64,000 nt of DNA from Macrotis lagotis (GCF_037893015.1 NC_133659.1:18555246-18619245), one strand, 5' to 3'. Shown: positions 1 through 12,129, numbered from the stretch's first letter. The notes: generated by a model not told the origin, from the sequence alone. A program made the numbers and translations.

Positions 1-298
1 CTCATGCCCATTACACAAGTAAGCAGACTTTGTAAACCTATGCAATTGAAATTTCCAAATATAGCTTCAGAGATCTAGTCCAGAAGGATCAGCAGAAGTC
101 CTCTAGTCCAACTTCCTCATTTTACTGATGAATAAATGGAAACAAAGACAGATTAAGTAACTAGCCCAAAGCTCCATAGGTAACCAATATTGAAAAAAAA
201 TGTGCTAATTACATCCCAAGACTTGAATGGAATATCAAAAAGTGAACTTCTTTTTTTCCTCTAATCTATTCAAGCAGTAGATGGTTCAGGACAATATT

Positions 299-432
299 AT
301 TTTTATTTTTTTAGAGGACAACGGTGTTAAGTGACTTGCCCAAGGTCACATATTGATGTAATTATTAAGTGTTTGAGGCTAAATTTCACTCAAGTCCTCC
401 TGACACCAGGGCCAGCATTCTATCTACTGAGT
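299..432 (-). repeat. SINE, old copy of the GGGCAGCTAGGTGG family, with TSD
   Basis: Reverse-orientation SINE with the conserved GTTAAGTGACTTGCCCAAGG block and a T-run at its left. Flanked by near-perfect 16-bp duplications GGTTC(A/T)GGACAATATT at 283-298 and 433-448. Confidence 0.75.
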
Positions 433-569
433 GGTTCTGGACAATATTGACAAAGCAAATGTATACTATTTGGGGAGGAGGTGAGGGAAAAATTATTTAG
501 CAGCTCTGCTCTATTCCTTTAAAGAGTGAAATGAAAATTAGCTTTCCAATTTCTCTTTCTGATCAACAG

Positions 570-730
570 GACAGCCCTTTGACCCCCACTTTCAGATCAC
601 CAATGCAGTTGCCAATATCATCTGCTCCATCACTTTTGGGCATCGCTTTGAATACTATGACTCGCAGTTTCAGGAGTTACTAGAGACTTTGGATAATGTC
701 ACAACTCTTACAAGTGAATGGGGGTGCCAG
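570..730 (+). CDS. CYP2J2-like: Copy A exon 4 (161 bp)
   Basis: Acceptor AG at 568-569 and donor GT at 731. The first two bases complete a Gly codon, then 53 codons begin [19 protein letters not shown] and end TSEWGCQ. The 161-bp length is the CYP2-family standard for this exon. It differs from the copy B exon at two bases, both changing an amino acid (F/L and C/Y). Residues correspond to about 177-229 of the full protein. Confidence 0.93.
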
Positions 731-1029
731 GTAATAGACCACCCCTTCCTTGGAAAGGTTGACTCTGTCTCTACTGGGCAGAAACCTCTAACAAAAAAGA
801 AATAAACATGACTGTCGGAGACTGAAGGGACTTTGCCAACAGTAAAAAGGACTGAAAAGGAGAGAGGACAGAAACAAAATATTTATTAATACTGACATGA
901 AACAACTTGCCTGGGGTAACTGGTGGTTTTCAAGAACACCAAGATCTCCAAATAATGGGAAAGAAATTTCTATGCATTTTAAAGTTTTTTTTTCTAAAAT
1001 CTTTATCAAGATGATCAATTTACAATCAT

Positions 1030-1300
1030 TTATTAAACACCTGCTGTTTCCCCAATACTGTGCAAGGAGATAGAAACAATTACAGAAATGAAATAGTCCC
1101 TGATCTCAGGTGGTAAACATTTTGTTGTAGAGGACAACGTGCTCTTATATGAATGTCTCTGCAAGTAATGATTTCAATAAGAATAGTTTGGGGAAGGTTG
1201 GCATTAGAAGAAAGGAGACTCAGGAAAGGCTTCCTAGAAAAACTATCTCTGGAGCAGAATTTGAGAAAAATCAGGAATTTTAACCTCATTTCTGGAGGGG
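1030..1300 (-). repeat. Ancient L2-related relic
   Basis: ATTTATTAAACACCTGCTGTTT...CTGTGCAAGGAGATAG resembles the common reverse-oriented L2-type consensus (CACCTACTATGTGCCAGGCACTG). The duplicate is at about 53250-53515. Confidence 0.45.
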
Positions 1301-1303
1301 ACA

Positions 1304-1660
1304 TAGAGAGAAAGACAGACAGACAGACAGACTGAGACAGACAGAGATATACAGAGACTGAGACAAAAAGACACTGAGAGACAGAGAAAAAGACAGAGGG
1401 ACAGAGTCAGAGAGAGAGACAGACAGACAGACAGAAAGACTGAGACAGATAGAGAGAAAGAGACACAGTGAGACAGAGAGACAGAGAAAAAGAGTCAGAG
1501 AGAGAGACAAAGAGACAGAGAGAGACACAGAGGCAAAGAGAAATAGATAGATACAGACCTTAAGACAGAGAAACAGAGAGAAAAAGATGGACTGGAAAAA
1601 AGGAGATAAAAACAGACAGGTAAAGAAATAGAATGAGAGACAGAGAGAAGAAACAAAATC
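1304..1660. repeat. GACA/GAGA-rich imperfect microsatellite
   Basis: Long purine-rich tract of interrupted GACAGACA and GAGAGACA units. Counterpart at 53528-53885 with small length differences. Reverse-strand reading frames here are artefacts of the repeat. Confidence 0.9.
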
Positions 1661-1689
1661 AGAGACCAGAATCATTTAAGTGCTTATAT

Positions 1690-2060
1690 TTATGCTTTGT
1701 AAACAGCCTTACTATGTATTAATTCCCATCTCAGTGTCTTTGCACTGGATGCCCCTTTTCCGTGAAATGCCCTCCTTCCCTCACTACTTGGCTTCCTTCA
1801 AGAATCAGCTCATGTTTCACCTTTTCCTGCAGGATATCTTAACCAGTCTCTCCAGTTTTCAGTGCTGTCCCTTTGGAAATTACCTCTCCCTCACTCTACA
1901 TATAGTTTTCGTACAACAAACTCTTTCCATGGTGTCTCTCCCATTACAAGTGAGCTCCTTGATAATATGGTCTGGTATTTCCTCCTTTGTTTTGAATGCC
2001 CAACCCTTATCACAGTTCCTACACACAGTAAGTGCTCAATAAATGATTGTTGATTGACTG
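1690..2060 (+). repeat. L2 LINE 3' end
   Basis: Matches the L2 3'-terminal pattern: GTGTCTTTGCACTGGATGCC, CTTCAAGAATCAGCTCA, GTGAGCTCCTTGA, and the end AGTAAGTGCTCAATAAATG. Duplicate at about 53920-54292. Confidence 0.7.
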
Positions 2061-2084
2061 ATTTCTTTAGATCCTCCTAATGAT

Positions 2085-2215
2085 TCTGTCAGAGTTGCTA
2101 TAGTTATCCCCATTTTACAGATAAACAGGCTGAGAAAAATGACTTGTCCCATAGCTAATGTGTTTGAAGCTGAACTCTAACTCAGCCCTTCCTGAGTCTT
2201 ATTCTAGCATGGCAT
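2085..2215 (-). repeat. MIR-type SINE fragment
   Basis: CCCCATTTTACAGATAAACAGGCTGAG followed by ACTTGTCCCATAGCTAATG is the reverse of the MIR core. Duplicate at about 54318-54445. Confidence 0.65.
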
Positions 2216-2785
2216 CTCCTCTGCCTCTTAGTTGGTCAGTGAGTGAGCCTCACCAAAGGAGTCACTGGTTCATGAGTTCACTTAACTCTTCAGAAGTCTG
2301 ACTGGTAGAAAAGAAGGAAAAAGTCCAAATACCATTAGCTCTCATTTCCCCCCAGAGAAACAAAATGGAAATTCAGTACAAGGGAATTCTGTGATGGTAA
2401 CAGGGAAATATGGGTCCGAGTGCTATCAAATTCCTTAGAACAAATCTTCCCTCTCCTTTCTAGTAGCTTGTGAGATTGCTTAGGTAGGTAACATCATGCT
2501 AGAGTTATTTAGGTTCATCAGGAAATGGCCAAGATCCTCATAGATGACAAAAGAGATGGATCGATGCCAGGCTGAGTGTTAAGAGATCAACAATATAGAA
2601 GGAGAGACTATGGTTACAGGAATGATGAATTTCAGGGGTGGTTAGACATTGAATTAGGATAAATTCCATGACACAAAAAATGGTAAAGAACCCTAGTCTA
2701 ACTTAGGATGGGGAAGAAGATGAAGAAATGGGGGTGTCTAACAAGACACATCCCTCCTGCCCTTCCCCTCTTTTCTATTATTTAG

Positions 2786-2962
2786 CTCTTCAATATATTG
2801 CCTTGGATAATGAAATTCCTGCCAGGATCTCACCAGAAGCTCCTTAGAGAGTGGAAAAAGCTAGAGTCTTTTGTGGAACTTGTGATCAAAAAACACAAGG
2901 AAGACCTGAATGAAGAGGAGACACTGGACTTCATTGATGCTTACTTGAAGGAGCTGTCCAAG
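2786..2962 (+). CDS. CYP2J2-like: Copy A exon 5 (177 bp)
   Basis: Acceptor TTTAG at 2781-2785 and donor GTAATT at 2963. It encodes 59 codons in phase 0, beginning LFNILPWIMKFLPG and ending DFIDAYLKELSK, the region leading through helices G and H. The 177-bp length is the CYP2 norm. Residues are about 230-288. Confidence 0.94.
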
Positions 2963-4290
2963 GTAATTAAGAAAACCAAACAGAAAAGGGGCCTTGTGTG
3001 TTTAAAACCAAAAAGAGTACAGAGATGGAGGGATAATAAGTGTGGTAAAATGTTCAATACTGTACATATGCTATTTAATATAAATGTTTTTCCTCACTGA
3101 CAGAATTTGGAGGTAAGGAATAAAAATAATAGAGCTTGCTAGTGGATACATCACAATTTTTGTTTACAACTGGAAGGAACCATAAGACTCAGGGGGTTCA
3201 AACTCCTGATTTTATCAAGGAGAAGTTGGGTATACAGAGATTCATTGACTTGCTTCAGTCACACAGATATTAGGAATGTGAAGATGAATTTGAACCAAAC
3301 TGTCCCCAGTCCCCTGTTCTAGTCATTAGAACCTACTCTGATTGAGATTACTGCTTGATCCTGATATTTCATCCCTATTAATCCATCTCTCTGCATATAT
3401 CTTTTGTGATCTATAATTTTAAGATATTCTATATAATACTTTTCCTATCTGAAATTATAGCGTGTTTATTCTTTGTTACCTCACAACCACTATAAGTTAA
3501 ATTATCAATTTTATATATACAGTCAAAATATCTTTGGGAATTTGTGCAACCTTCAAACATATGGGAAGCATTGCAGCCCACATCACTCCTGAGAACTGTA
3601 GAATCAAATTTAAAATGTAATTTAGAAATCATTAACAAAATAAATAAAAATACATTAGAACATAGATAATGTAAATTAATAAGAATCTCCCAAGGAATTC
3701 TGCCATATGGTTTAGTGGTCTCATTTCTATTTGAATTTCATACTATTGAAGCTGCTTAACAAAGTCCAGATTTTGTGATTATGTCCTGTATAATTCAAGA
3801 ATGTTGGACCTTTCTCTGTATTTTAGAGACTGAATTTATCAGTCAAGTTTCTCTAGGAACAAACCATTTTTCTAAATTTCAATATTTTCATTTGAAAATA
3901 GATATAGTATTATCAACAATTCCTATTTCCAAGTAATATGGAAAAAGTAACTAACAAAGTTCTAAAGCAATTTGATACTATTAGTTTTCTTTTAATTAAA
4001 AAATGAATCAATGGGCTAAAATATCTTTTCTTACCTATAAAAATAGTAATGCTAAGAAACGACAACAAAACTATTATTCAGATATCTGAAATTTTTTTTC
4101 TCCAAGAAATGCTATAAGATAGCTAGCAAAAGTTTTATCTCCATTTCAAAGCTGAAGAAACTGGATCTAGAAGAGATTATAGGATCTGTCCAACAATCAT
4201 GGAGCATAGATTGATGAATCCAATGCTCTATTTTAAGAGCATGAAGGAGATAAGGGATGAACATAGAATTGAAAGAAGATAATCTAGATA
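2963..4290. other. Intron 5 of copy A, proximal part
   Basis: Mostly AT-rich sequence without an element I recognise, apart from a weak MIR-like patch around 3165-3300 (duplicate in copy B at about 55396-55530). No second gene seen on either strand. Confidence 0.5.
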
Positions 4291-4299
4291 ACTATGTTG

Positions 4300-4540
4300 C
4301 ACATGGATAAAATATTGGATTTGGAGTCAAGAAAAACGGAGTTCAAATCTGATCTTAGACAATAATCATGTGACCCAGGGAAGGTCAATAAATTGTTCTT
4401 GGTCCTAGGAAACTGTAAAAATGGAATAGTAATGGTTCCTAGCTCCCAAGGTTTGTGAGGATCAGAAGAAAATGTGTCCATGAAACCCTTATTGTAATGT
4501 CTGCCACAGTATTATATAAAATACTAGCTATTATTATTCT
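4300..4540 (+). repeat. MIR-type SINE
   Basis: GGATTTGGAGTCAAGAAAAAC, CATGTGACCCAGGGAAGGTCA and the 3' GTGAGGATCAGAAG to ACTAGCTATTATTATT follow the MIR consensus. Duplicate at about 56536-56770. Confidence 0.7.
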
Positions 4541-4614
4541 TGATTTTACAACCAGTTTCATTCATTCATGAAAAACTATCAGCAACTATTAATGGGTGAG
4601 TGAATAGAACTTTA

Positions 4615-4795
4615 GCAGAGGGAAAATAAAAATGAGTCAATGATAATAAGGAAAAGGAAGTGAAAGAGAACTAAATGACAGTAGAGGAAGTGAGAAAAGA
4701 GGAATGAAAATAGAAAACAGAGAAGAGAGAAACAGAGAAGAAAAAAGAGAAAGAAGAGAAAGAAAAAGGAGAGGAAAAGAAAAAGGAGAAAATTC
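4615..4795 (+). repeat. Polypurine (A/G) tract
   Basis: Nearly uninterrupted A/G sequence (GGAAAAGGAAGTGAAAGAGA and similar). Counterpart at 56847-57026. It could form triplex DNA but has no evident coding role. Confidence 0.8.
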
Positions 4796-5450
4796 AATAC
4801 AAACTAATACAGATACATATTCAATACAGTCTTCTTTGATCCAGCACACAGAGCATCTCTACCAGCACATATCCTGATCAGATGATGGAAAAATCCCTTG
4901 GCCTCATAAACACCTTCTAAAAAACTGCCTCTCATGCCAATCATTTTGTGTGTGTGGCATCGATTGGGGTAGTTAGAAAGGGGGGATTCATCCACACTGG
5001 GTGAGTAGTGGCATGATATAGAAAAGAGTGGTAGATTGTGTTCAGGGGTCAAGATTCATGAGCCAGTTCTGTTAGGTATTGATTCTGGGCAATTCACTCA
5101 ATGGTCTCAGCTTCACATACATTATATATACGTATGGCAAAAAAGAGGGCTGAACTTGCAGAGGAGGGAAAAGAGAGGTGACATGGGTAAATTATAGCAC
5201 TTAGAAGGTATAAAAGACTGATTAGTGGAGAGAAAGAAGTAGGTGAAGGATGAGCATTGTTTGAAATTTGCTTTCATCAGATTTGCCTTAAAGAGGGGAT
5301 GTCATATACCCAGAGTACGGCATAGAAATCTGTCTTACCATGTAATGAAGTAGGAGGGGAGGAGGTCAAGAAAAAACAATGCTAAGAGGAGGGCCTCAGA
5401 TTGAGGAAGATGATGGGAAGAAGCAAAACACCGGTGCTCAAATATATGGT

Positions 5451-5452
<2 letters not shown>

Positions 5453-5509
<57 letters not shown>
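5453..5509. repeat. (AG)n microsatellite, copy A allele
   Basis: About 57 bp of pure AG. The corresponding tract in copy B (57685-57717) is about 33 bp. Confidence 0.95.
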
Positions 5510-5512
<3 letters not shown>

Positions 5513-5539
5513 ATAAATAAACAGGGCAAGAATAGGATG

Positions 5540-7985
5540 GAGATACTCATCTGGAAATCAAAACTGTCAATATGGATAGACTGAACTCAACCAAAAAACA
5601 GAAAAGCAATAGCATGGATTAAAAAAACAGAATCCTATGTCATTTGCAAGCAACACATGTGAAGCATGACATGCACACACACACACATACACACAAAACA
5701 AATGTAACAGGCTGAGGAAAACTATATTATGCCAATTTTCCACTGAAGTAGTAGACAAGAGCAAACTCAAATAAAGCAAAAGAAAAAAGAGATCAAATTA
5801 AAAGAGACAAAAAAGAAAAATATACCTTGCTAAAACATATTATTAAAGTGAAGAATATTAATACTAAAATGCAAATATCAATGGCATAGCATTCAATTTT
5901 TAAAAGGAGTTCAATGAGTAAAAACTAAGTAATGAAGTACCTCAACTTTCCCTTCTCAGAACTAGAAATATTTTTTTTAAATGAAGTTAAGGAGGTGAAG
6001 AGAAATTTAGAAAAATTAGACCTGACAGATGTCAAGAGGAAACTGAACAGCAATAGAAAAGAACATACATTTTTCTCTGTGGAATATGGCACCAATGGAA
6101 AAAAATGCATTAAAATCCTATAATAAAATGTAGAAAAACAGTATTATTAATTTTCAGATCATGATGCACTATAATTACATCTAAAAAGGGATATGGAAAT
6201 ATAGATTTCAATTTAATTACAAATAAATAATTAAATGTTAAAGAATGAGTAAGTCAAAGAAAAATCATAGAAACAATTACTAATTTCAATAAAGAAGATT
6301 ATAATGAAACAATTTATGGGTTACAATTTAGGGGAAAATTTATATCCCAAATTGGTTATATTCATAAAATAGGGAAAGAGATCATCGAATTGATTATGCT
6401 ACTAAAATTCATAAAATAGAAAGGAGGAAAACAAAGGTAACTAAGATCTGATATTTTGACAAAGAAAAATAAAATAGAAAAACATAAGTGAATATGATTT
6501 TAAAAGAAGAAAGCCAATTTACCCATGAGATCTATAGAGAAGGTAATGATTTATAACCAAACAAGAGATGTTAAGCTAAATGAATGATTTTGATTAAATT
6601 TTATAAGTTTTGCACAAACAAAATCAGTGCAAGTAATATTAAAGGAAATGCAGAAAACTTGAAAACAATTTTTACAGCTTGTTTCTCTGATAAAGGTCTC
6701 ATTAGGCAAAAATATAGAGAACTGGAAAAACCTAACAAAAATAAACATCATGTTACAATCAATGAATGGTCAAAGGATATGTACAAAGCAGTTTTCAGAT
6801 GAAGAACTCAAAACTGTCTTTAGTCATATGAAAAAAGCTCTAAGTCACTACTGATTAGATGAATGTAAATTAAAACGACTCCATGGTAAACCTCCACAAT
6901 AATAAGACTAATAAGAAAAAAGTCAAAATGATGAATGATGGAGTTGATGGGGAGAAATTGGGACACTCATGCATAGTTGGAGGAGTTGTGAACAGATCCA
7001 AACATTCTGGAGAGAAATTTTAAACTCTGTCCAAAGGCAATAAATCTGCATACCCTTTGATCCAGCAGTGGGTGGTACAATGAATAGCACACTAGTCTTG
7101 CAGTCAGGAGGACAGAAGTTCCAATCCTACCTCAGACACTTGACACTTAATAGCTGTGTGACCTTAGGCAAGTCACTTAACTCTGATTGCTTTACATCCG
7201 GGGTCATCTCCAGTCATTGCAATTCATATCTGATCACTGGACCCAGATGGCTATGGGGGGAGAAAGAGAGACTGGCACAGTATCCCCTCACTCAAATGCA
7301 ATTCATGTGCCTCTCATGGCATCACCTCCCTGATGTCATGATCTTCCTCAAGCACAAAGGACAAACAACACTCATCATCATCATCATCACCACATGTAAA
7401 TCTACATACCAAAGAGACCCCCCCCCCCAAAAGGGAAATTGATGGACATGTACAAAGAGACAATAGATTAGTAATTGAGAGTTCATCCATCAGTTGGGGA
7501 ATGACAAACAAATTTTGCTATAACAAATGATGAACAGGTGGATTTTGAAAACCCTGGAAAGATGTATGCACTAATGCAAAGTGAATTGAGCAGATCCAAG
7601 AGAATATGGTACAATATCAGTACTAATGTGAGATGATCAGCAATAATTGAAATAGCTCTTAGAAATACAATGAAAAAGACAAGTCTAAAAGACTAATGTA
7701 AAAGACTGTTTACTTCCAGAGAAGGAATTGATGAAATTTGAAAAATGAAATTTTATTTTCATTTTACTTTTTAATTCATGGTGCTCTTCCTTTTGTTCTA
7801 TTTCTTCTTTCACAACATAACTAATAAGGGAATGTTTTACACGAATACACATGTATAACCTAGATCAAATTATTTACCAGAGTGGTGAGAGGGAATGTGT
7901 AAGAAGAAAGGAGAAAAATTGGAGCTCAAATTTTTTTTATAAAAAGAATGTTAAAATTGTCTTTACATGCAATTAGAAAAAATAA
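5540..7985 (+). repeat. L1 LINE, internally deleted, intron 5 of copy A
   Basis: Sense-strand pieces of marsupial-type L1: an ORF2 endonuclease-region stretch (CCCTTCTCAGAACTAGAAAT; GAGAAATTTAGAAAAATTAGACCTG; TTTTCAGATCATGATGCA), then the ORF2 C-terminal part (AATGGTCAAAGGATATG; GAAATTGGGACACTCATGCATAGTTGG), then the 3'UTR with its A-rich end near 7985. The reverse-transcriptase core is missing between about 6490 and 6680. A SINE interrupts it at about 7066-7392. Heavily decayed. Confidence 0.75.
7066..7392 (+). repeat. CORE-SINE with (CAT)n tail inserted in L1
   Basis: SINE head GGGTGGTACAATGAATAGCAC and core GTGTGACCTTAGGCAAGTCACTTAA, a long 3' part with TCCAGTCATTGCAATTCATATC, and a (CAT/ATC)n tail near 7370-7390. 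The simple-repeat tail suggests RTE-type mobilisation as in Mar1-like marsupial SINEs; family assignment is from memory. Counterpart at about 58420-58750. Confidence 0.65.
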
Positions 7986-8181
7986 TTTTCAAAGACAAAA
8001 AAAACCAAATAGGAGTTCTTATTTTTGCTATTACTGTATTCTTGGTGTTAAAAGGAAGTCCGGAAGGGTCAAAGTCTGGCACTTTGACTTTTCCCAAGAC
8101 TCATTGGGGTTGCAGCTCCTCCTTTTGGGAAAGAACCACAATCATTTTTGGATTAACTAATTCTTGTCTTTTTAATTTAAG

Positions 8182-8317
8182 GATAACAATCATTCAAATT
8201 TTAATGAAAAAAATTTAGTCGTCTGTACCCTGGACCTCTTCTTTGCTGGAACAGAGACAACTTCAACCACTCTGAGATGGGCACTGTTGTATATGGCCTT
8301 ATATCCAGAGATCCAAG
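8182..8317 (+). CDS. CYP2J2-like: Copy A exon 6 (136 bp, I-helix)
   Basis: Encodes 45 codons plus one base, with the oxygen-activating I-helix motif AGTETT in [20 protein letters not shown]. The 136-bp length is six short of the usual 142, so two codons are missing in the Asn-rich stretch before the I-helix, and the frame is kept. The acceptor (TTTTTAATTTAAG) has an A-interrupted pyrimidine tract and looks weak. The donor is GTACAG at 8318. The same exon in copy B is identical. Confidence 0.92.
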
Positions 8318-8514
8318 GTACAGTAATAGCACCAGACTTATATTCCTATAGTATTCTGCTCAAAAGATTTCAATTTATAGAGAACTTGAAAATTTGCCAA
8401 GCAATTTGCAAATATCTTCTTTCCATATTCATTGGAATAGAGTGATCATTACCATTTTTCACAATCAGGAATAAATTTCTTTCATCTCCCCATATGGTAA
8501 TATTTGCTGGTTGG

Positions 8515-8725
8515 GACAGTTGGGAGAGTATAGAATTTGGAGTCAAGAATATGTGAATACAAAGCCTGACTCATTCACTTACTTTTAGCCTCTGTGTCCT
8601 TATTTGTAAGATGAGGGTAATAGAAGCCCTTACTTCATGAGCTTGTTCTGAGGATCTAATAAGTTGATGAACATAAAGTGATTTTTAAAGCCTTAAGGTG
8701 TTATATAAATAGCAGATATTATTTT
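8515..8725 (+). repeat. MIR-type SINE
   Basis: AGAATTTGGAGTCAAGAATA, GATGAGGGTAATAGAAGCCC and GTTCTGAGGATCTAAT match the MIR layout. Duplicate at about 59867-60075. Confidence 0.65.
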
Positions 8726-8889
8726 ATTGCAATCAATTTCTATTTTAGTGCACTACAACTAGTTCATAACCTTTTAGAGTTAGTTATAGCCTATTGAATA
8801 TAATAAATTTGGATAGATTTCAAATTAGTAAGACAAGTGAGTTTAATTACATTAAATGACAAAAAATTAATCTTCAGAAGGTCCTAAGG

Positions 8890-9075
8890 TTTTTAGATTT
8901 AGAATTGAAAGGTATCTAAAAGGCCATAAAGGCCAACCCCTTATTTTATAGATGTGGAACCCAAGACTGAGAGTAACTAAATGATTTGCTTAGGACCACA
9001 AAGGTGGTTAATGTCTGAGATGGGATTTAAATGTAGGTCAATCTGACTCCAAGTCAAGGGCCACCTCTAGGGACA
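8890..9075 (-). repeat. MIR-related fragment
   Basis: TTTTATAGATGTGGAACCCAAGACTGAG followed by TTGCTTAGGACCACAAAGGTGG is the reverse MIR-type pattern. Duplicate at about 60245-60420. Confidence 0.5.
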
Positions 9076-9359
9076 CTTACTTGTCCCTCCCTCAAGAGTT
9101 CCACATTCTGAAAACCAAGACATGACCAAAGGTTTTATTTCCCTGAGTAGTAAATTGTGATATGTCCCATGTCTTCCTTAAGCTAAATTCAGAGTAAAGA
9201 CCCATGGACTGATTATAAATTTGCAGATACCTAGCAAAATGACTTGGAGAAATCTACTGCTCTCAGGTTGAAAACCCTGGACTAAGAACATTTAGATCCC
9301 CCTTAAACTACTATCCAGATGGAATATTCTGAGGCAATACCCCAAGGTAGCATTCCAAG

Positions 9360-9720
9360 CAATCATTTAGCATCATGGAAATCAAAGTAAGTACTTACTT
9401 TGTGCCTAGGATGCTCCAGGCACTGGTGACACAATCCAAAGAATAAAGTAATTCTTCCCTCCTTGCAAGGATATTGTGGTGATAGGAAACAGAATTAGGA
9501 GTGAGGACTTTGTTTCCTAGTCCAGTGGTCATGAGATGTTGAATAAGGCATTTCAGTCAGTAAATGAGCATTTATTAAAAATCTACCACATAACTTGCTA
9601 AGCATTAGAAAGCCAAAGAAAGGCAAAATGAAGAGTAGCAACAAAATTGGTCCTATTCTCATGGAGTTCAAACTCTAATGGGAGATATGTCATACCAACA
9701 ACTATTTATCAAAAACTGAT
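9360..9720 (-). repeat. Ancient L2-related relics
   Basis: Two adjacent patches (GTACTTACTTTGTGCCTAGGATGCTCCAGGCACTGG, and GAGCATTTATTAAAAATCTACC to CTAATGGGAGATAT) resemble reverse-oriented L2-type consensus. Confidence 0.4.
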
Positions 9721-9724
9721 ATAG

Positions 9725-11265
9725 ACAAAATGGAGAAAATCAGTATAAGGAAGATAATTGTTTGGTGCTCAGATTTCCCGTCATTAAAATGGGACCAAAA
9801 ATATCATAGCCTTCAGGGAGGCAGGATGATGACCTTCCTTTGAAGGACTCATGTGTATAAGAGGGATTAAATTTATTCCATTTGACTCTTGTGAATAGAA
9901 GTAGTTGAAATGGGTAGAAGTTTAACAAAGGCCCCCCTCTAATGCCTCTCTGTGATGTAGATGGACATGACCTTGGGATCTCAAAGACTATGTCAGTACA
10001 GTGGATAGCAATCTCCTTGGGGCAGTCTCTTTTGTCTCTTTATGTGTTGCTTCAGGGCTTAGCCCAGAGCCTAACATATAATACATTTTAATGAATTTTA
10101 TTGAATTGAATCGAAAGGCCTAGAGGATAATCTCAACACTTGGGCCATATATCTTGATATCTGGTTTAGTTAAGTATCAAACAGTTTAGGAGGCTGAAGT
10201 GCTTAATTCTAAGGCATCTCTTGATTTAAAAAAATGATATAAAATCACCCTCAGATCTTTGCAGTCTGCTCCTGATTCCACAATGACCATGGAAAAAATA
10301 ATGGGAGATGGGCTAAGAATCACATGGGTGCTGAGAATCACACTTTCAATAAGCAGTAACTTTATAAACTATTGCAATATATTTATATTATATATTACTA
10401 TATATATGGTTTACATATCATATATTATTTATAAATTAATGTTATGGTTATAAGATTAGTTAAATGGTACTCTAAAGGGGTGATTGGGTCATTATCCACA
10501 AATATACCACATTCTGAATTCATGAATTCTGAAATTCCCTTATCTGTTCTCAATCTACTGATATTCTACCTCTCCCTCTGCCTTTTGATTGCCAATATCT
10601 TGTCTCCACAATTGCCTCCCAAGCTATCATGCTTGCACAAACCACATTCTCCTTCATTTTTCATCTTGAACTCTTGTTGAACAAGTTCAATCTACACTTG
10701 CCTCTCTATAGTATTATTTATCTTGCCTTGTCAAGACTCAGATTTGGTTCCCTTCTATTACCTCTATCCTTCACTCTCACTCCTGTATTGGTAAATGAAG
10801 GTTAAAAAATATCACCAAACCAAATTGCCTGTGTCAATTAGAAATTTATCTTACAAAATTTCATAATTATTGCTACAAAAAAATCCTATTGTAGAAAACT
10901 GCAGTGCTTTCCCTTCTCCTTTTTTGCTACCTGACCTTTCTGGTACCCTTCAAATTCCAGATGAAAGTCCACAGTCAGTCAAAAATCTTTCCAAATCCAA
11001 TTTAATCTTAGTGCTTTCCTGCTATTATTATCTGAGCAAAACAGAATTGAAGTGACTCAAAAAATAACTCAAAATGCTAAGGTTTAGAGAATCTACCCCA
11101 AATGTCCACATGGTTTATACAGGCCCAGCCTATGGTGGAGGTTCCTGAGTTCATATTGGTCTGATCAGTCAGTTAAACACAGTGAAACTTGACTCTAATC
11201 TAGTGATGTCATTTTGGTCTTCTTATAGAGGGAAGGTCAACAGGCAGCCAATGAACCAATAGTCA
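9725..11265. other. Intron 6 of copy A, central part
   Basis: AT-rich with a TA-rich patch at 10370-10445 and possible L2-like sequence at about 10530-10790. No gene or younger repeat recognised. The equivalent stretch in copy B is about 61078-62620. Confidence 0.45.
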
Positions 11266-11269
11266 ACCA

Positions 11270-11410
11270 ATCTCCAATTTATTCTGCATGTATCTAATTT
11301 GCATGTTGTCTCCATCATTAGATTATGAGCTCCTTGAGTCCAGGGCCTTTCTCTGTTTCCTCAGGGTTTAGAATAGTTGCCAACACACAGTAGGTCCTTA
11401 ATATGTCTTG
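11270..11410 (+). repeat. L2 LINE 3' end fragment
   Basis: TTAGATTATGAGCTCCTTGAGTCCAGGGCC and AACACACAGTAGGTCCTTAATA match the L2 terminus. Duplicate at about 62625-62765. Confidence 0.65.
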
Positions 11411-11700
11411 GGGACTAGCCTTGAAAGCTTTCTATCTACACAGCTCATCACAGATGTTTTGTCAGAGATGAGCTCACCTAGGAAGTCAAACTATCTTTGT
11501 TCTAAAATTACCATCTTGTTCCTCAGAATGCTCTTCTATATCTGGTTGACTTGGAAGTCAGGGATCATTGTAAATTAAATGTATAGCCATATAAATAAAT
11601 GTGATACTCATAAGTCAGTTTAAAGATCTTAGAGACAATCTAGTTCACCCAGATCATTTTAGAGATAGGGAAAATGAGGCCTCAAGAATTTCAGTGACTT

Positions 11701-11852
11701 GGGCAGCTAGGTGGCACAGTGAATGGAGCACCAGCCCTGGAGTCAGGAATACCTGAATTGAAATCCGGCTTCAGACACTTCATAATGACCTAGCTGTGTG
11801 GCCTTGGGCAAGCCACTTAACCCCTTTTGCCTCACAAAAATCTAAAAAAAAA
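11701..11852 (+). repeat. Marsupial SINE with TSD
   Basis: Complete 150-bp SINE from GGGCAGCTAGGTGGCACAG to CTAAAAAAAA. The target duplication AGAATT(T/A)CAGTGACTT lies at about 11685-11700 and 11852-11867. The copy at 63055-63207 shares the site. Confidence 0.88.
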
Positions 11853-12129
11853 GAATTACAGTGACTTGCTCACTGAATTGGTGATTGGTAAAACTAAAAT
11901 TTGAATCTGAATCTTCTCTCTTTTCCTAGCATGCTTTCCATGCTATCACATACCTGGATACCTTCCTAACAGCACAAGCATTCATTGTTGCCATTAATCC
12001 ATCAAGGTTCCATCTTTACAGGCTAAAAAGCTGGGCACCTTTGGTGAAGTGTGAAGCAATTTTAATACAAACAGGGGTGAGACAGGTTCTTTCACATGAT
12101 CAGAAAAAAAACTGGATGAGAGGGAAAGT

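Noticed and set aside
1286-1675. Ser/Leu-rich open frames on the minus strand (also at 53632-53886, 4612-4849, 5335-5550, 56820-57102)
   Set aside because: These are readings of GACA, GA and polypurine microsatellites. There is no splice context, and their lengths change with repeat number between the copies.
5100-5150. A TATA-like run (ATTATATATACGTATGG) as a promoter
   Set aside because: It is intronic and AT-rich, with no exon or conserved promoter context downstream.
7120-7180. tRNA-like sequence in SINE heads
   Set aside because: The similarity is that of SINE core and head regions, with no complete cloverleaf. No tRNA gene is called.
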